A stretch of 25,910 nt of DNA from Porogramme epimiltina (lineage: Eukaryota; Basidiomycota; Agaricomycetes; Polyporales; Polyporaceae): the NCBI GenBank assembly GCA_900155495.1, contig FTLJ01001208.1:1-25910 (forward strand), given 5' to 3'. The notes under the pieces are model-generated. The model made no database searches, had not been told where the DNA came from, and worked only from the letters and a program-made list of their open reading frames with translations. This document shows positions 1 to 11,072 of this stretch, piece by piece. The translations under genes were made by a program, and so were the position numbers. How positions within the stretch are numbered: the stretch's first letter is position 1; every line of letters begins with the position of its first letter.

Positions 1-1113
1 GCGGGGTGCTGCATGGGGCGGGTGGTCGGCGGGGGTGGCGGGGGAGGAGGGGGAGGACTTACCAAACGTCTAAGTCGGAGAGAGGAGAGGACGGAGAGTC
101 AGGAAGACGGTGCGGTGACCATCGGGCTCGGACGAGAGGAAAGTAGGCTGAGCCCCGGCCAGAGGCCCAACGCTGCGCTCACCTGACGGCGCCAGCGGCC
201 CCGGCTCGGTCACCCCTGTCCCGATACGGCAGGCGGCGGTCACAAGGCCGGCACGGTCGAATCGGCGTCGTCCGTAGTCTATTCACTCTTCCGCGCTCCT
301 GATCCACTCCTCTGCCTCTGCCTGCGCTCGACGGGCCACGGCGCTCGCCCGCGCTACCCCGCCCTCGGCCACCCGCACCCGCGCTCACCCACGCTCACCC
401 AGTCCAGCTCACACTCGCTCGTCCCAGTCCGCCTCCAGCCCGCCGACGCCCGGCGCTCCCATTCCTATCGTACAACACCTCTACATACCGCCCCATCATC
501 CTCGCGACCCCTCCCGCGCCCTCTTCCCCGCTTCTCGCCCTCCAGCTGACCCACCCACGCCCGCATCTGACCCCGTCCGACGTCCAATGATCCGGCCAGC
601 CCACCAGCGGTGTGAGCCACACCCACGCTCGTCCGCATTAGCCTTTCGCCAGCCTATGGCCGCCCCCTCTAGCGCGAATCCTCGCGACCCGCATTCCCCG
701 GCTCCCACCTGCCCCCGCCGGCCACCGTGCCTGGCGCGCTCAGCGCAGATAGTCGGCCAGCGAGGCGTCCGCGCGCGCGCGGCGGGCACGGCGTAGCCCA
801 TTCCAGGCACGCCTCGAATAGGCATGGCCTACGCGGCCGCTTCTTCCCGCCACGCTCGCGCTTCGCCAAACCCTCCAGCTCCCACCGCCCGTCTTCGTCG
901 CGCGCCCACGCGATCCACAATTGACTTCGCTCCACGCGCCCGGCTCTGCTGACCCCCTCCGCCGTAGGTTCGCTTCCGGGGAGAAGGCGGCGGCGCGCTG
1001 CGAACAAATACGTCAGTGCCGTGCCTTCAGAAAGCAAACGCTAATCCCAGCATCGCCGGCTCACCTCGACGCTCGGCGGAACGTGCGCGAGCCCCATCAG
1101 CGCGCTATAGCCT
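1..1113. other. Unresolved GC-rich region with possible edge of a minus-strand gene
   Basis: No gene could be assigned to these 1.1 kb. On the minus strand a good 54-nt intron is visible at 62 to 9 (donor GTAAGT, pyrimidine-rich body, acceptor ATGCAG). Upstream of it one minus frame stays open back to about 180, but it has no ATG and no recognisable domain. This could be the 5' part of a minus-strand gene that continues left of the window. From about 360 to 720 the plus strand is pyrimidine-rich like a leader or promoter. Several 60-120 residue frames exist on both strands but look like products of GC-rich DNA. The region also holds the 3' flank of the Rgp1 gene, which stops at 1114. Confidence 0.25.
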
Positions 1114-4100
1114 TTAAACATCGAACACGACCTCGGTCGCCTTGAACGCCGTGTTCGCCGGCCACACCTTCACTGGCACCTCGCACTCCACCATCTCCAC
1201 CCGTACGTCCCGCCACGCCTCCTCGGGCCCCAGCTCGTCGGCCTCCGCGCCCTCCGCGTCGTCGTCCAGGTCCTCGTCGCCGTCGTGGTAGCCCACGTTC
1301 GACGGCCCGAGCAGCGACGACGCAAAGTACGACATCCACGACATCGCCGTGCTCTGCACAGGTTCCGCGGTGGGCGTCGCGGGCGAGGACGCGGCGGGCG
1401 GCGCGGGGCGTTCGAGAGGCGCGATCGTCGGCGCGGCCCGCCAGGCCGAGCCCCATTGCCCGCGCACGCCGTCGCGGACGAGATGGCGCGTGCGCGCGCC
1501 GTCGGCGCCTTCGCGCGAGGTCGGGGACGCGCTTGCTACCAGGAGGCACAGACGGACTTTCCATTCGAGCCCACCTGATCTGGGCTTCGCGCGACGGACA
1601 TTGAGGGGGTCGGGTGTCTCGTCAAAGGACGCCTCGAAGGCGGGGCTCGCGTCTGGGGGGATGTCGAGGGAGAATGTCGTGCGCAGTGTCGCAGGCATAA
1701 AGCAGGAGTGGTGCTCGGCATGCACACGTCGCATGTGCCGTGAGAGCGCGGGGGACGCAATACTGCTCGGGAGGGATTCGTGGGCCTCCAGCATCGCTGA
1801 GAGCTGAAAAAGGTCCGTCAGCGGCTGTGTAATCGGTGTTATGAACGAATTTACCTTCAAAACGCGCGCACGGTTTGGGCGGTCGTTCAGTTCTACGACA
1901 CCCAAGATGGTCTCTCCAAGCCGGTAAGCACTCTTCGGGAAGGTGAGAACGGCGACTTTGACTCCGTCCTTGTTAACGTCATAGGACGCTATGACACTGT
2001 CAGCGTTCGTAGAAACAATGGGTCTGTTGGCACCCTACCTTTCTTGGGATTCCGAGTCAGAACCTCAACGGCCTGCCTGCATCCATTGGCGCTGTCCACG
2101 TCCATCTCTAGCTCGTGTTCCGAATCTCCGCTGCGAGAGGAGGGGATAGCCTCTATGGGGAGTTTGATGCGGACCCCAGTCGCCTTCGGATCCGGGAACG
2201 AGGCGAGGAGGTTCCGGGCATACTCCTTGAGGTCGTCGTACGTCCCCAGATTAGGCGTTGTGGTGGGAGTAGCTCGGGGAGCATCCCGCTTCTGGGCTGT
2301 TGGCGACCCGTCAACAACCTTGCCTGGAGGTGTAGGGCCGCGCTGAGACAACACAGGCCACAGCAAGTTATATGGATACAGGGGTCGTCCAACTAATGGA
2401 TTGTTAGCAGTTGTATGGAACAAATCAATGTCGACGCTTACCGGCGACATTGTTGTAGACCCGGATTGGTACCTTCATTACCCTGCTACTGCTCGACGGA
2501 CCTCCGCCCGGGAAGTTCGAGCCGGCACGGCATATTCCAAGAATGAATTGGTACGAGAACTTGAGTGCGCGTCCACGGAATGTCGGCGGGAGGTTCTCCG
2601 GCAGGACGAGTGAATAGGTATCTGCGCTGATAGGTCAGACATGCACAGTGGCGCTACGCATCGCAATGCGCCCCCGGTGTAACTCACATGTGCGCGACTC
2701 GCCCGGTCCGAGGCTCAGGTCCACGGCGAGCATCGACGGCTGCACCTCGAGCGTCGGAAGCGGGAGCTCCGGGTCCACTTCCTCCTCCTCTGGCGGCGCC
2801 GTGTTCAGCCCAAGGCCGACCGCCGAGCGGCTCGGCGGGGGCGGGCCCTGCCCAGAGGAGAACAACGAGAACACGGACGAGTTGCGCGCGCGGTGGCCAG
2901 GCACGAAAGGCTGCTGCTGGCTCGGGGACGGCGTAATAGGCGCGGGCGAGAGCATCGAGAGCAGCCCGGCCGATAGCGAGGACGAGCGGCCGTGCGAGCC
3001 ACGCCGCACCGGGGGCCCGCCGGTCGAAGAGAGGGATTGGGCACTGAGGGAGGAGGTGATGTCCATGCTCCCGCCACCGACGGCCTTGCGCTTGAGAAGG
3101 CGGGTGCGGAGGCGGTTAAGGTTCCGTGCCTGGTCAGGGGAAGAGGGGGCGTCCGGGAGCGGGGTGATGGTTAGGGAGCCGAGTAGCTGGGCGTAGGCGT
3201 AGAGTATGAGTTCGGTGTTGGATATGGGGAAGCTTGAAGAGAACGCGCTACGTGGCTGCCGGAGGGCTGAGGCCGTAGATGCAGCTGGAGGAGGGCCATG
3301 GCCGAGGCCGAGTTGGGATGGTCGCCGTGGCGGGTCGCGAGGCAGCGGGGGGTATGCGTGGCCATTTGTCTTCGTCCCTGTAGGATGCGAAGGGATGGTG
3401 GGTATTTGCGTTCGAACATCGGACATGTCTGAGTTCTGAATGGGCGAAGGGATATAGGGGGTCGCAGGTGCACCAGGCGAGGTTGACCCTGCCTCGGCGA
3501 TGGGATCCAAGGAGAGCGAGAAGGTGGACATAGAGGCATTGGGAGTGGGTGAAAAGGGTGACATGGAGGGTGGCGGGCGAAGGTCTTGCAGCTGCAGCTG
3601 TCCGTCCATGAGGGAGTTCTTGCGAGCATGGGGGTGATTTGGCGGAAGAGTGGGTGTTCTCGCGAGAGGTGCGGCAATCCTCTGAGGGGGTGGTCCAGAC
3701 CCTGAGGCTGGTAAATCAAATTAATGGTTAGGTGGTTTGCATGGAGATGTATACGTGGAACGTAACTCACAACCGTTTAGGGAGAGGCTTGCTTGATTGG
3801 CCGGGGAAGTGGGAGAGTTCGAGTCACCAGGGGACGGGAGGTCGTTGGGCGAGAGCGAGACTGAAAGCGAGCGGGATGCAAGTAGCCGTTTCCTTAATAC
3901 TTCAGCTGAAGGCGGTTCATCCGGAAGCTTGGAAACTAGGCTGCGGCCTATGAGGCCCTTCCGCCCAGAGGAGTTCTTGCTTTCACCATTGGCGCGAGAT
4001 ACAAATACGGGGACGGCAGTGCGAGGAGTGCCCGGGGATGTAGGTGGGCGAGATAATGGAACAGAGCTTATAGAATGGGCACCTCGTCTGTGAGTTTGGG

Positions 4101-4257
4101 AGGATGAGCGAGGAGCGGCAGGGGGGGCTTCAGGTGTTCGGGTATTGGTGAACGTGATTGTTACAGAGAAGGGCTCGCCGGCGAAGAATGAGGCTTGGGA
4201 GGGCGTAACAACGACGCGGATGGCCTCGTCGAGGGTGGGAGATGATGGGCCGGCCAT
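1114..4257 (-). CDS. RGP1: Rgp1, subunit of the Ric1-Rgp1 Golgi Rab6/Ypt6 guanine-nucleotide exchange factor
   Basis: Rgp1 pairs with Ric1 to activate the Golgi GTPase Ypt6/Rab6 for retrograde traffic (family knowledge). Minus-strand exons are 4257-3771, 3707-2688, 2621-2442, 2392-2039 and 1988-1114, separated by four introns of 49-66 nt. All phases close, giving 971 residues. The N terminus has the arrestin-like beta-strand start of the family (IRVVVTPSQASFFAGEPFSV). A long Ser/Pro-rich linker follows. The signature NTELILYAYAQLLGSL lies near residue 326, then LPPTFRGRALKFSYQF and RLGETILGVVEL. The C terminus is acidic and ends EVVFDV. The start at 4257 was chosen because the conserved domain begins there; an in-frame ATG at 4347 would add 30 non-conserved residues. 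The gene diverges from the Trk transporter across about 700 bp. Function is confident by family; exon borders are manual. Confidence 0.9.
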
Positions 4258-4960
4258 GACACGTATGCTGAGCAGACGGAGAGGGAGGTGGCAAGTGGGA
4301 GCTGGACTGGAGGAGTGAACCCAGAGAGCGACGGCTGTGGGAACCAACCGGGACCGGGGAGGGGCTAGGCGAGAGAACTCGCGGGATGGAGTGACCGACG
4401 AGCGGGACGATGCTCAGGACGATGGCGCTACCGAAGCCGGCATCGTCGAAGTGGATGGCGATGGGGACCGTGGACGAGCGCGTCAGCTCCGTCAGCGGCC
4501 AGCACCTGGCCGTCATCGACGTCGTCTCCGCCCGGACTCCCCGGCCCGTCTCGTCACGTGCACGGCGGGCCATCCTCATTCCCCGTCGTCGGCCGAGGCG
4601 GCGGCGCAGGAGAGGATGGAGATTCGGTCGACTCAAAACCCTGGGGCGACGGTCGAGGTCGGCGCATGAACCTCTTTCTCCTCCTCCCACAATGCGACGC
4701 ACATCCGCACCGCCCGACGATGGCCGTCAGAGCAAGCATCGCCGCTCTCTATATGCGCAGACGCCGGCATAGACGACCTCACCGCTGATTTCGGCGTGGC
4801 TGACGCGACTTCCCTCATTCACCTCCCGCCTCCCCGGGGCTCCCCCAATCTCCACGTTCCCCACGTGTAAACCGGCCAGCTGGATGTCTCGTTAAACCCA
4901 GGACCCTCGCAGCCCTGCCGTTCTTCCCTGGTTCTTCTCCCCTCTGACAGCCGTGGTCAC
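4258..4960. promoter_or_regulatory. Divergent intergenic region between RGP1 and the TRK transporter
   Basis: About 700 bp separate the two start codons. No convincing gene is seen; the open frames here are Arg/Pro-rich and lack any domain. CACGTG (E-box) palindromes occur at 4555-4560 and 4862-4867, the latter about 95 nt before the transporter ATG. A pyrimidine-rich tract (about 4915-4945) precedes that ATG, as is common in fungal core promoters. Which factor would bind the E-boxes cannot be told from sequence. Confidence 0.4.
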
Positions 4961-7900
4961 ATGGCCAACGTTTCCGACACTCTCTACTACGCTTACGCCC
5001 GAGTCTGGCAATGGATTGAAAGCGAACTCAACTTCTTTCGCCTCCACCTCATCTACTTCACGTTCACCCCCCTTATCGCTGCCGGTATCTTCTACGCAGC
5101 CAATGGCGAATTCCATATCCGTGAGTAGTCCACCATGTTGCAACAACGCTCGAGGGATGTTGGCAGACGGAAGGTCGTTGATCGGCCAGGCCTTGGATTT
5201 TGAATGGATAGAAACTTCGGCTCGCCGCTCCTCCTGTCGGTGTGTGGTTTGATGACCGCCGTGGCTCGTCCACAAGTAGCGTTATTCCCGCAGCCACGGC
5301 GCCTTGAGGTGTCGCCAGAGGGCCACCGTCTGCTGTCGGGTCGGCGCTCAAGCGCTTCAGCCTTCTGTGGCGTGAACTCGTTTACCTCGCGTTTCAAAGC
5401 TTGTATGAGATGTAGCTAATCGGCGTTCTCAACAGCATTCATCGACGCCCTCTTCTTATGTTACTCAGCGTTGACCGTGACGGGCTTGTCCACGGTCAAC
5501 CTGAGTACACTCACGGCCTTCCAGCAAGCTATCCTGGTCGTTCTCATGATCGGTGGCGATGTGGTCAGCCCTCTGATTCCATATACACACCGCTATAGCT
5601 AATTATCATTTGCAGACCATCGTTGCGTGGGTCATGGTTCTTACACGTATCAGGTACTTCCGGCAACACATCATTGCCGCTGAGCGCAAGAAGTCTGTCC
5701 TGCGATCCTTTCGCGACCGGATCATGGGGAGAGCATCCCATGTCAGTCACTCCAATCCTGAAAGTCTTTTGGAGGACGGACACGCGAGGCATAAATCGCA
5801 CGGAACCCATGGTATACAAGCCTCCGATGGAATTGGCGCTGCCATGGCCGCAGGAGCCGTAACAGGCCTCGGCTTGGGCATCGCTCTCGGGAATTCTCAC
5901 TTTGAGGACGTAAACTCGCCTGAAGCGTCGGCACTGCAGAGCAAATCGGAATCCGAGATCAATATCAATGTTTACGGTACGCCGCAAGCGTCGCCCACGG
6001 AGGATATCGCAATGGACCCGAAAGACGACGATGAACGTGGCGTCATCGCTGATGTTCATTCGTTCACGTCGTCCCCTCGCTCCGGCGCGATCGAGCTACA
6101 CCCGGAGTCTCCGCGTCCTATGCAACTACAATTCGCCACCAATGTCCAGCCCTTTGCGGGCGCAACGGTTAGGCGACGACCTGGTAAGCGTTCCTTCGTC
6201 TTGATATCACCGCCGTCCCTGATCCGTAGAACAGGCGTTCCCATACCTCGTCGACGTACTATCATGGTACCTCCGAAGGAAATATATCATCCCTCCAACC
6301 CCGCTATTGGGCAGCGCAACAAGGACCAAGGATCTGGCGGGTTTCCTGGGCCGATACAACTCAGTGTACGGATCACGAGGAGGTACTTTCCAACGTTGTA
6401 CCATTGGCTGTCGAAGTTGTTCGATGCAGATCAACCCGAGCGGAAGAGCAGTCTGAAGTGGATCAAGATCAGCGACTCGTTGAAAGATTTGGTCATAGGC
6501 AGGAACTCTGAGTTCAACACGGAGGAGCTTAGCGACGAGCAACTTGAAGAAATTGGTGGCATTGAGTAGGCTGCTCTCCATTTGATAATCGCCTTTTCAC
6601 TGACCAGACATGTAGATACCAAGCAATTTGCTTATTGAGCTACATCGTGATCCTGGTAGGCCCATAGTATCGTTCCATCATTGGTCGTCATTTCACCACT
6701 CTTCAGTACTTCATTGGCACCCAACTCTTTTCGTTCGTGTTAATTGCACCCTGGCTTTCAACAACGCACACGTACGACAGTGTGTTCGCCAGCCAGCCGC
6801 GTCTCGTCAACAAATCTTGGTTAGTCCACCTCTTATTATGCAGTCGTGGGTGGTTCCACTCACGGTTGTCGTCATAGGTTCGCTATGTTGTAAGTAGTCT
6901 TCTTTCACAATATTCGACAGTTCCGGCGCTCATGTCAATCACAGCCAAGTCGTCGGCGCGTATACTGGCGGAGGGTTAAGTCTCGTCGACGCAGGCATGG
7001 TGCCGTTTCAGCAGGCGTACTTGTTAATTTGTATGTAATCCCCTTCGTTCTTGCCTCCATTTCTCTAACTCCCCTTTCAGTCTCCATGCTTTTCGTGATA
7101 TTGGCGGGTAACCACGGGCTGGTGAGTTCGCTTTTCATCAGGAGCAAGACACTGGCATACTAACTCTTGTACAGCCTATATTGTAAGGTCACTGCTTGCT
7201 TTCTTGCATGTCAATACTAACGCCTAATTGTTGACACAAGTCTGCGCTTGATCATGTATGTGTGCTCTATCATCTATGTCAAAGCTTACGTTATTTATCT
7301 TACAATAGCTGGATGTATACAAAACTGGTCAAGGATGGCGGCCGGAAGGACCAAGTTTTGCACTTCTTACTTGACCATCCTCGTCGGTCAGTAGATTGCT
7401 ACCCAACCCTGATGGAAAAGCCCACTGAAAGTTACATGCATACGAACAGGTGTTTCCTCTATCTCTTCCCTTCTCACGTAACGTGGTACCTTGTCGCGAC
7501 CTTATTAGCCTTCACGTACGTTCGAAACCCGCAGTCCCGCGTAAATATTTATACTGACTTCGTGTACTTCAACAGCTCACTAGAGTGGATTTCCTTCATT
7601 GTTCTCGATCTCGGGCTAGAAGTTCTTGACTCCCTCCCTCCCGGAGCACGTGCTGTGGCTGGACTGTTCCAATCATTCGCCGTGCGGGCGTCAGGTTTTT
7701 CGATCGTTTCAATCGCATCGTTGGCTCCGTCTTTCCAGTGCGTATCCTGACAGACAATCGGCTTAAGAGGTTGATTCAGTGATCCCCCCCCCGGTAGATT
7801 CCTCTGCATTGTCATGATGTATATTGCCATCTATCCCGTATGTTCTACCATCTCTTTCGGCACCGCGTCGACACTGACGGCGATACTTCAGGTAGCTCTC

Positions 7901-8646
7901 AGTATTCGTACTACCAACGTGTACGCATTCGAATGCTTTAATTCGCTCAACCGTCCCGCTAAGCACAATCTGTTCATAGCTACGAAGAGCAGAGCTTGGG
8001 TCTCTTTGAAGCCGCTTCAGAAGATGAAGACGAGGAACCCGATGTTGAGAAGCTCAAGGCTCCCCGCCATGAGCGTATCGGCAAGTACTTTGGCTGGCAC
8101 CTTCGTCGCCAAGTCGCGTTCGATATCTGGTGGCTCGTCTGGGCCATTTTCGCTATCTGCATCATCGAGCGCACCAAAATCATGGATGATAACAACGCTC
8201 CTTGGTTCAACGTTTTTCGTATCGGTCAGTGGTTGTGTCAATCAACTAGTAGCCATTATCTCACATGTCGTCACTAGTCTTTGAGCTTGTGTCCGCGTTT
8301 GGAGGTATCGGCCTGACACTTGGCATCCCGACAGAGAACTTCTCCTTCTCAGGTGCCTTTGGACCTCTTTCCAAACTTGTAGTCATCATCATCATGGTGC
8401 GGGGGCGACACCGTGGTCTTCCCGTTGCCATCGACCGAGCGAGTAAGTTGAGATATAACAGGAGTGCGCTATCGAACGTCGCTGACTGATATGACCTCTG
8501 TAGTCATGTTGCCGGAAGATCTCAAACGTCGCAGTGAGGAGCAGGCAAAGGCCAGCGTGTCTGGTGTGCGGACATCCGCATCAGGACTTCCCGCAGGGCA
8601 GGCGATCAGTGCATTGTTGGAGAAGGAGAGCACTCTTCATACTTGA
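4961..8646 (+). CDS. Trk-type high-affinity potassium transporter
   Basis: Plasma-membrane K+ uptake protein of the Trk/HKT superfamily. Nineteen exons: 4961-5120, 5436-5563, 5616-6183, 6235-6565, 6616-6655, 6707-6819, 6878-6889, 6945-7030, 7081-7121, 7175-7182, 7241-7255, 7309-7386, 7450-7515, 7576-7737, 7798-7837, 7892-7920, 7980-8224, 8278-8442 and 8504-8646; phases close to 809 residues. The four pore loops are visible with their filter glycines: SALTVTGLSTVN (about residues 65-76), AYTGGGLSLVDAG (about 456), VRASGFSIVS (G589) and SAFGGIGLTLG (about 713-723). A cytoplasmic hydrophilic loop of about 300 residues sits between pore units 1 and 2, as in fungal Trk1, with the conserved LTRIRYFRQ before it. 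Exons of 12, 8 and 15 nt are required to keep the conserved sequence. The 51-nt intron at 6184-6234 is in frame, so retention would add 17 residues. Intron 1 (315 nt) is unusually long. Confidence 0.92.
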
Positions 8647-8960
8647 AACCGTGTCTTGACGACTTTCGGATATATTCTATCTATACTTAGATTTCTACAG
8701 ATACACGATACCCTAATTTCCCTAGATGTTCTCTGTCCGGATGTTTACGACATATCTATTATGAATACACAGTTGGATGGATCTATGTCTTGTCATCTGG
8801 TTGCTTGAGGAGCTCAGTGGATGTGGTCAACAGAACCAAACAGCGATGTGGCGCGCCGCATACGCGTCTCGGTGCATGACGCGCAGGCCCAGTGGCTCCT
8901 AGGGTCGTCCCAACATCTTACGCATAACACCTCTTCTTTCTTTTACACACCTCACCAACC
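8647..8960. promoter_or_regulatory. Transporter 3' flank and CSN7 promoter
   Basis: About 310 bp with no gene. A single ACGCGT lies at 8862-8867, roughly 95 nt before the CSN7 start. Otherwise the stretch is AT-richer than the flanking coding DNA, and no other site can be supported. Confidence 0.35.
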
Positions 8961-10172
8961 ATGGATGTTGGAACGCAACACCTGGCCAAGTTGGAGCAGT
9001 ACTTGCTCATGTCCAAAGCGGCCAAGGGTGCCGCCGCGGCGAAGCTCGTTCAAGACGCCACTTCTGCCCCTGGAGTGTTCGTATTCGCTGAGCTGCTCGA
9101 GCAGCCTAACATCCAGGAGGTTGGCTTCAAGCCTCACATGTGAAATACTACTGCGGGCTTATATTCGATTGTGTAGCTGGCGGGGCATGAACAGCACTCC
9201 CGGTTCTACTCGCTCCTGCAACTATTCTCCTATAGAACATATACAGATTATCTCCGTTGAGTTTGTGCCTTTCCCTCCGCTGACAAGAGTCTAAACCCCT
9301 CACCAGAGCACAAGGATTCACTTCCTCCGCTGAACGATGCGCAAACAACAAAGCTCAAGCAGCTCACCCTGGTTTCGCTTGCTCAGGACAGCCGCGTACG
9401 TCTCTGATAGATTTAGCCAGCACCTCTTGACGTTGGCCTCTCGTAGATCCTGTCGTACGACCAGCTTCTTGAGACCTTACAAATGACGAACATTCGTGAC
9501 CTTGAGGACCTCATCATCGATGCCATCTACTTGGACATTGTTCGGGGCAAGCTCGACCAACGAGAACATCAATTCGAAGTAGAATACACAATGGGGAGGG
9601 ATTTGGAGCCGGGGAAGTTGGAGCAGCTTCTGGTGTCACTACAGAACTGGTGCGTCTGCCTCTCTTTCTTGACACAGAGCAAATGGTCATCTTCATGGAT
9701 TCTCAGGGCATCAACCACGTCTGCGGTTCTGGCCACTCTCGACGAGAAGTTGTCCGAGCTCTCCATAAGGACCACGAACTCTAAGGCGATGAAGGATATC
9801 TACGAGAAGAGGTTCCAGGCAACACTGAAGGAGGTCGTAGACAAGCAGAAGGAGGCGCGAAACGCAAACAAGGCGGCGCCGCTACCAGGAAAGTCCGGTC
9901 CCACTGCTGCCGGCTTGGTGGTCCTCGAACAGGAGCGCGAGCGTGAGAGGTTGCGGAAGCGCGAACAGGCAATGGAGAAGGAGAAAGAGGAACAACAGGA
10001 GGGCGACAAAGATAGTATGGATGTGGACGATCCTGTTGAGGAAGGAAAGGGGAAGGGTCGCAAGTAAGTGCGTGCGCTCATGCGTCTTTCATGATTAGGC
10101 TGATGACCGTTACCCCGTAGCCCGTTGGGAGACGCGTCACAAAGGCAAAGATTGAAGAGAAATCGTCCATGA
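8961..10172 (+). CDS. CSN7: COP9 signalosome subunit 7 (PCI-domain protein)
   Basis: Subunit of the COP9 signalosome, which removes Nedd8 from cullins and so controls cullin-RING ubiquitin ligases. Exons 8961-9119, 9177-9255, 9307-9395, 9447-9649, 9707-10063 and 10121-10172 give 312 residues. The sequence follows CSN7 closely: FAELLEQPNIQEL, the PCI region with YTDYLQHKDSLPPLNDAQ and KLKQLTLVSLAQDSR, then the winged-helix part SYDQLLETLQMTNIRDLEDL and DIVRGKLDQREHQFEVEYTM. A charged coiled coil follows, with EREREREXLRKRE-like repeats and an acidic stretch. The ATG is the first in frame and directly precedes conserved sequence. Donors at 9120 and 9256 (GTTGGC, GTTGAG) are weak but are required by the conserved frame. 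If the last intron (GTAAGT..CCGTAG, 10064-10120) is retained, the protein ends at 10067, 16 residues shorter and with a different tip. Confidence 0.9.
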
Positions 10173-10516
10173 TCGCATAGCACTACTGTTGTTTTAGTTC
10201 CGCATGTTTTCCTACCTCGTATCCTCATTGTGTATGATTAGCACTCGTAACGCCATCCGTAACAATGAAGCTCTCAATGTCAGGCGGTGTATTCACAAAC
10301 TGTCGAAACGACACGCAAAGGAATTTGCTTCAGTAACTTTCATTGCCTTGGGTGGGCCATCGCTGATCGTCTTCCTACTATCTAGCACGTCCAGCGCAAG
10401 ATGTCGCAATCTCTGGAACGTTGACGCGTTCGGTCTCGCACTCATCTGTCCACTACTGCCCGCTCACACGCAAATGCTCCGCCAGTAGACCCCTAGCGTC
10501 TCAGCATCAGCAAAGC
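10173..10516. other. CSN7 3' flank, no gene seen
   Basis: A 94-residue frame starts at 10204, but it lacks domain features and splice support. The stretch is best read as the CSN7 3' UTR and flank. Confidence 0.3.
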
Positions 10517-10919
10517 ATGTCCGGATCGGACTCTTCCCAACACTCACAAGCGTATTATTCCAGTGAACGCCACCTGTACATCCTGTTCAGCCCCTTCTCT
10601 CCGCATCCGCCCAAACCTAATATTATCCACCGTGAGTCATGCATACGGTCGTGAGACCGCACGGCCTCAATAAGACGCGGAAGGCTTATACACGCTTCGC
10701 GACCTTGTGGGACCCTCGACAGGTGGGCGATATGCACGGCCCGCTGAAGGATATGGCTCACCGCCTCGTCCAGAAACGAATGCCGTACACGTACCGCTAT
10801 CCACGATGACTCCGCTTCCTTCTGCGCGAAAGGTCCGGTCCAAGGTCGATGCATCGAATCCTCCCTGTCCTTCTCGCCACCGATATCAGCGTCCACCGCG
10901 TGACCGCAAATTATCGTAA
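10517..10919 (+). CDS. Possible small basic proline-rich protein, two exons
   Basis: Not recognised. An ATG at 10517 opens a frame that reaches a good donor (GTGAGT, 10632). An acceptor CTCGACAG ends at 10722, and the second exon runs 10723-10919 to TAA. The phases match and give 103 residues. The predicted protein is serine-rich at the N terminus and Pro/Arg/Lys-rich at the C terminus, with no signal peptide, membrane segment or known motif. It sits between CSN7 and the carboxypeptidase on the same strand. The 90-nt intron is longer than most here, and the composition could arise by chance. An antisense frame of 113 residues covers the same DNA (10555-10896). The model is tentative; the stretch could also be upstream leader of the peptidase gene. 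Confidence 0.3.
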
Positions 10920-11014
10920 ACCTCCGCGTGGAGCAGTGTTCGTAGCATTCGCTCGGACGGAACTCCGTGCTCCAGCCCCAACCAGACTGGTATCTTCTGA
11001 CTTGGCATCGCGCA

Positions 11015-11022
11015 ATAAAAGG
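11015..11022 (+). promoter_or_regulatory. TATA-like box of the carboxypeptidase gene
   Basis: ATAAAAGG lies about 50 nt upstream of the ATG at 11073, in an otherwise GC-rich stretch. Position and sequence fit a TATA variant. Confidence 0.4.
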
Positions 11023-11072
11023 CGGGAGGGAGGCGGGAAAGACAGCGAGCGCGATCGCACCTGTTGTTCACG

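Noticed and set aside
3171..3770. 199-residue minus-strand frame inside RGP1
   Set aside because: It overlaps exon 2 of RGP1 in the wrong frame and breaks the Rgp1 signature.
7784..7792. Nine-base C run
   Set aside because: It sits in an intron just before the acceptor and serves as a pyrimidine tract; a length error there would not change the protein.
10555..10896. 113-residue minus-strand frame with some helical character
   Set aside because: No recognisable domain or promoter, and it is antisense to an equally weak plus-strand model.
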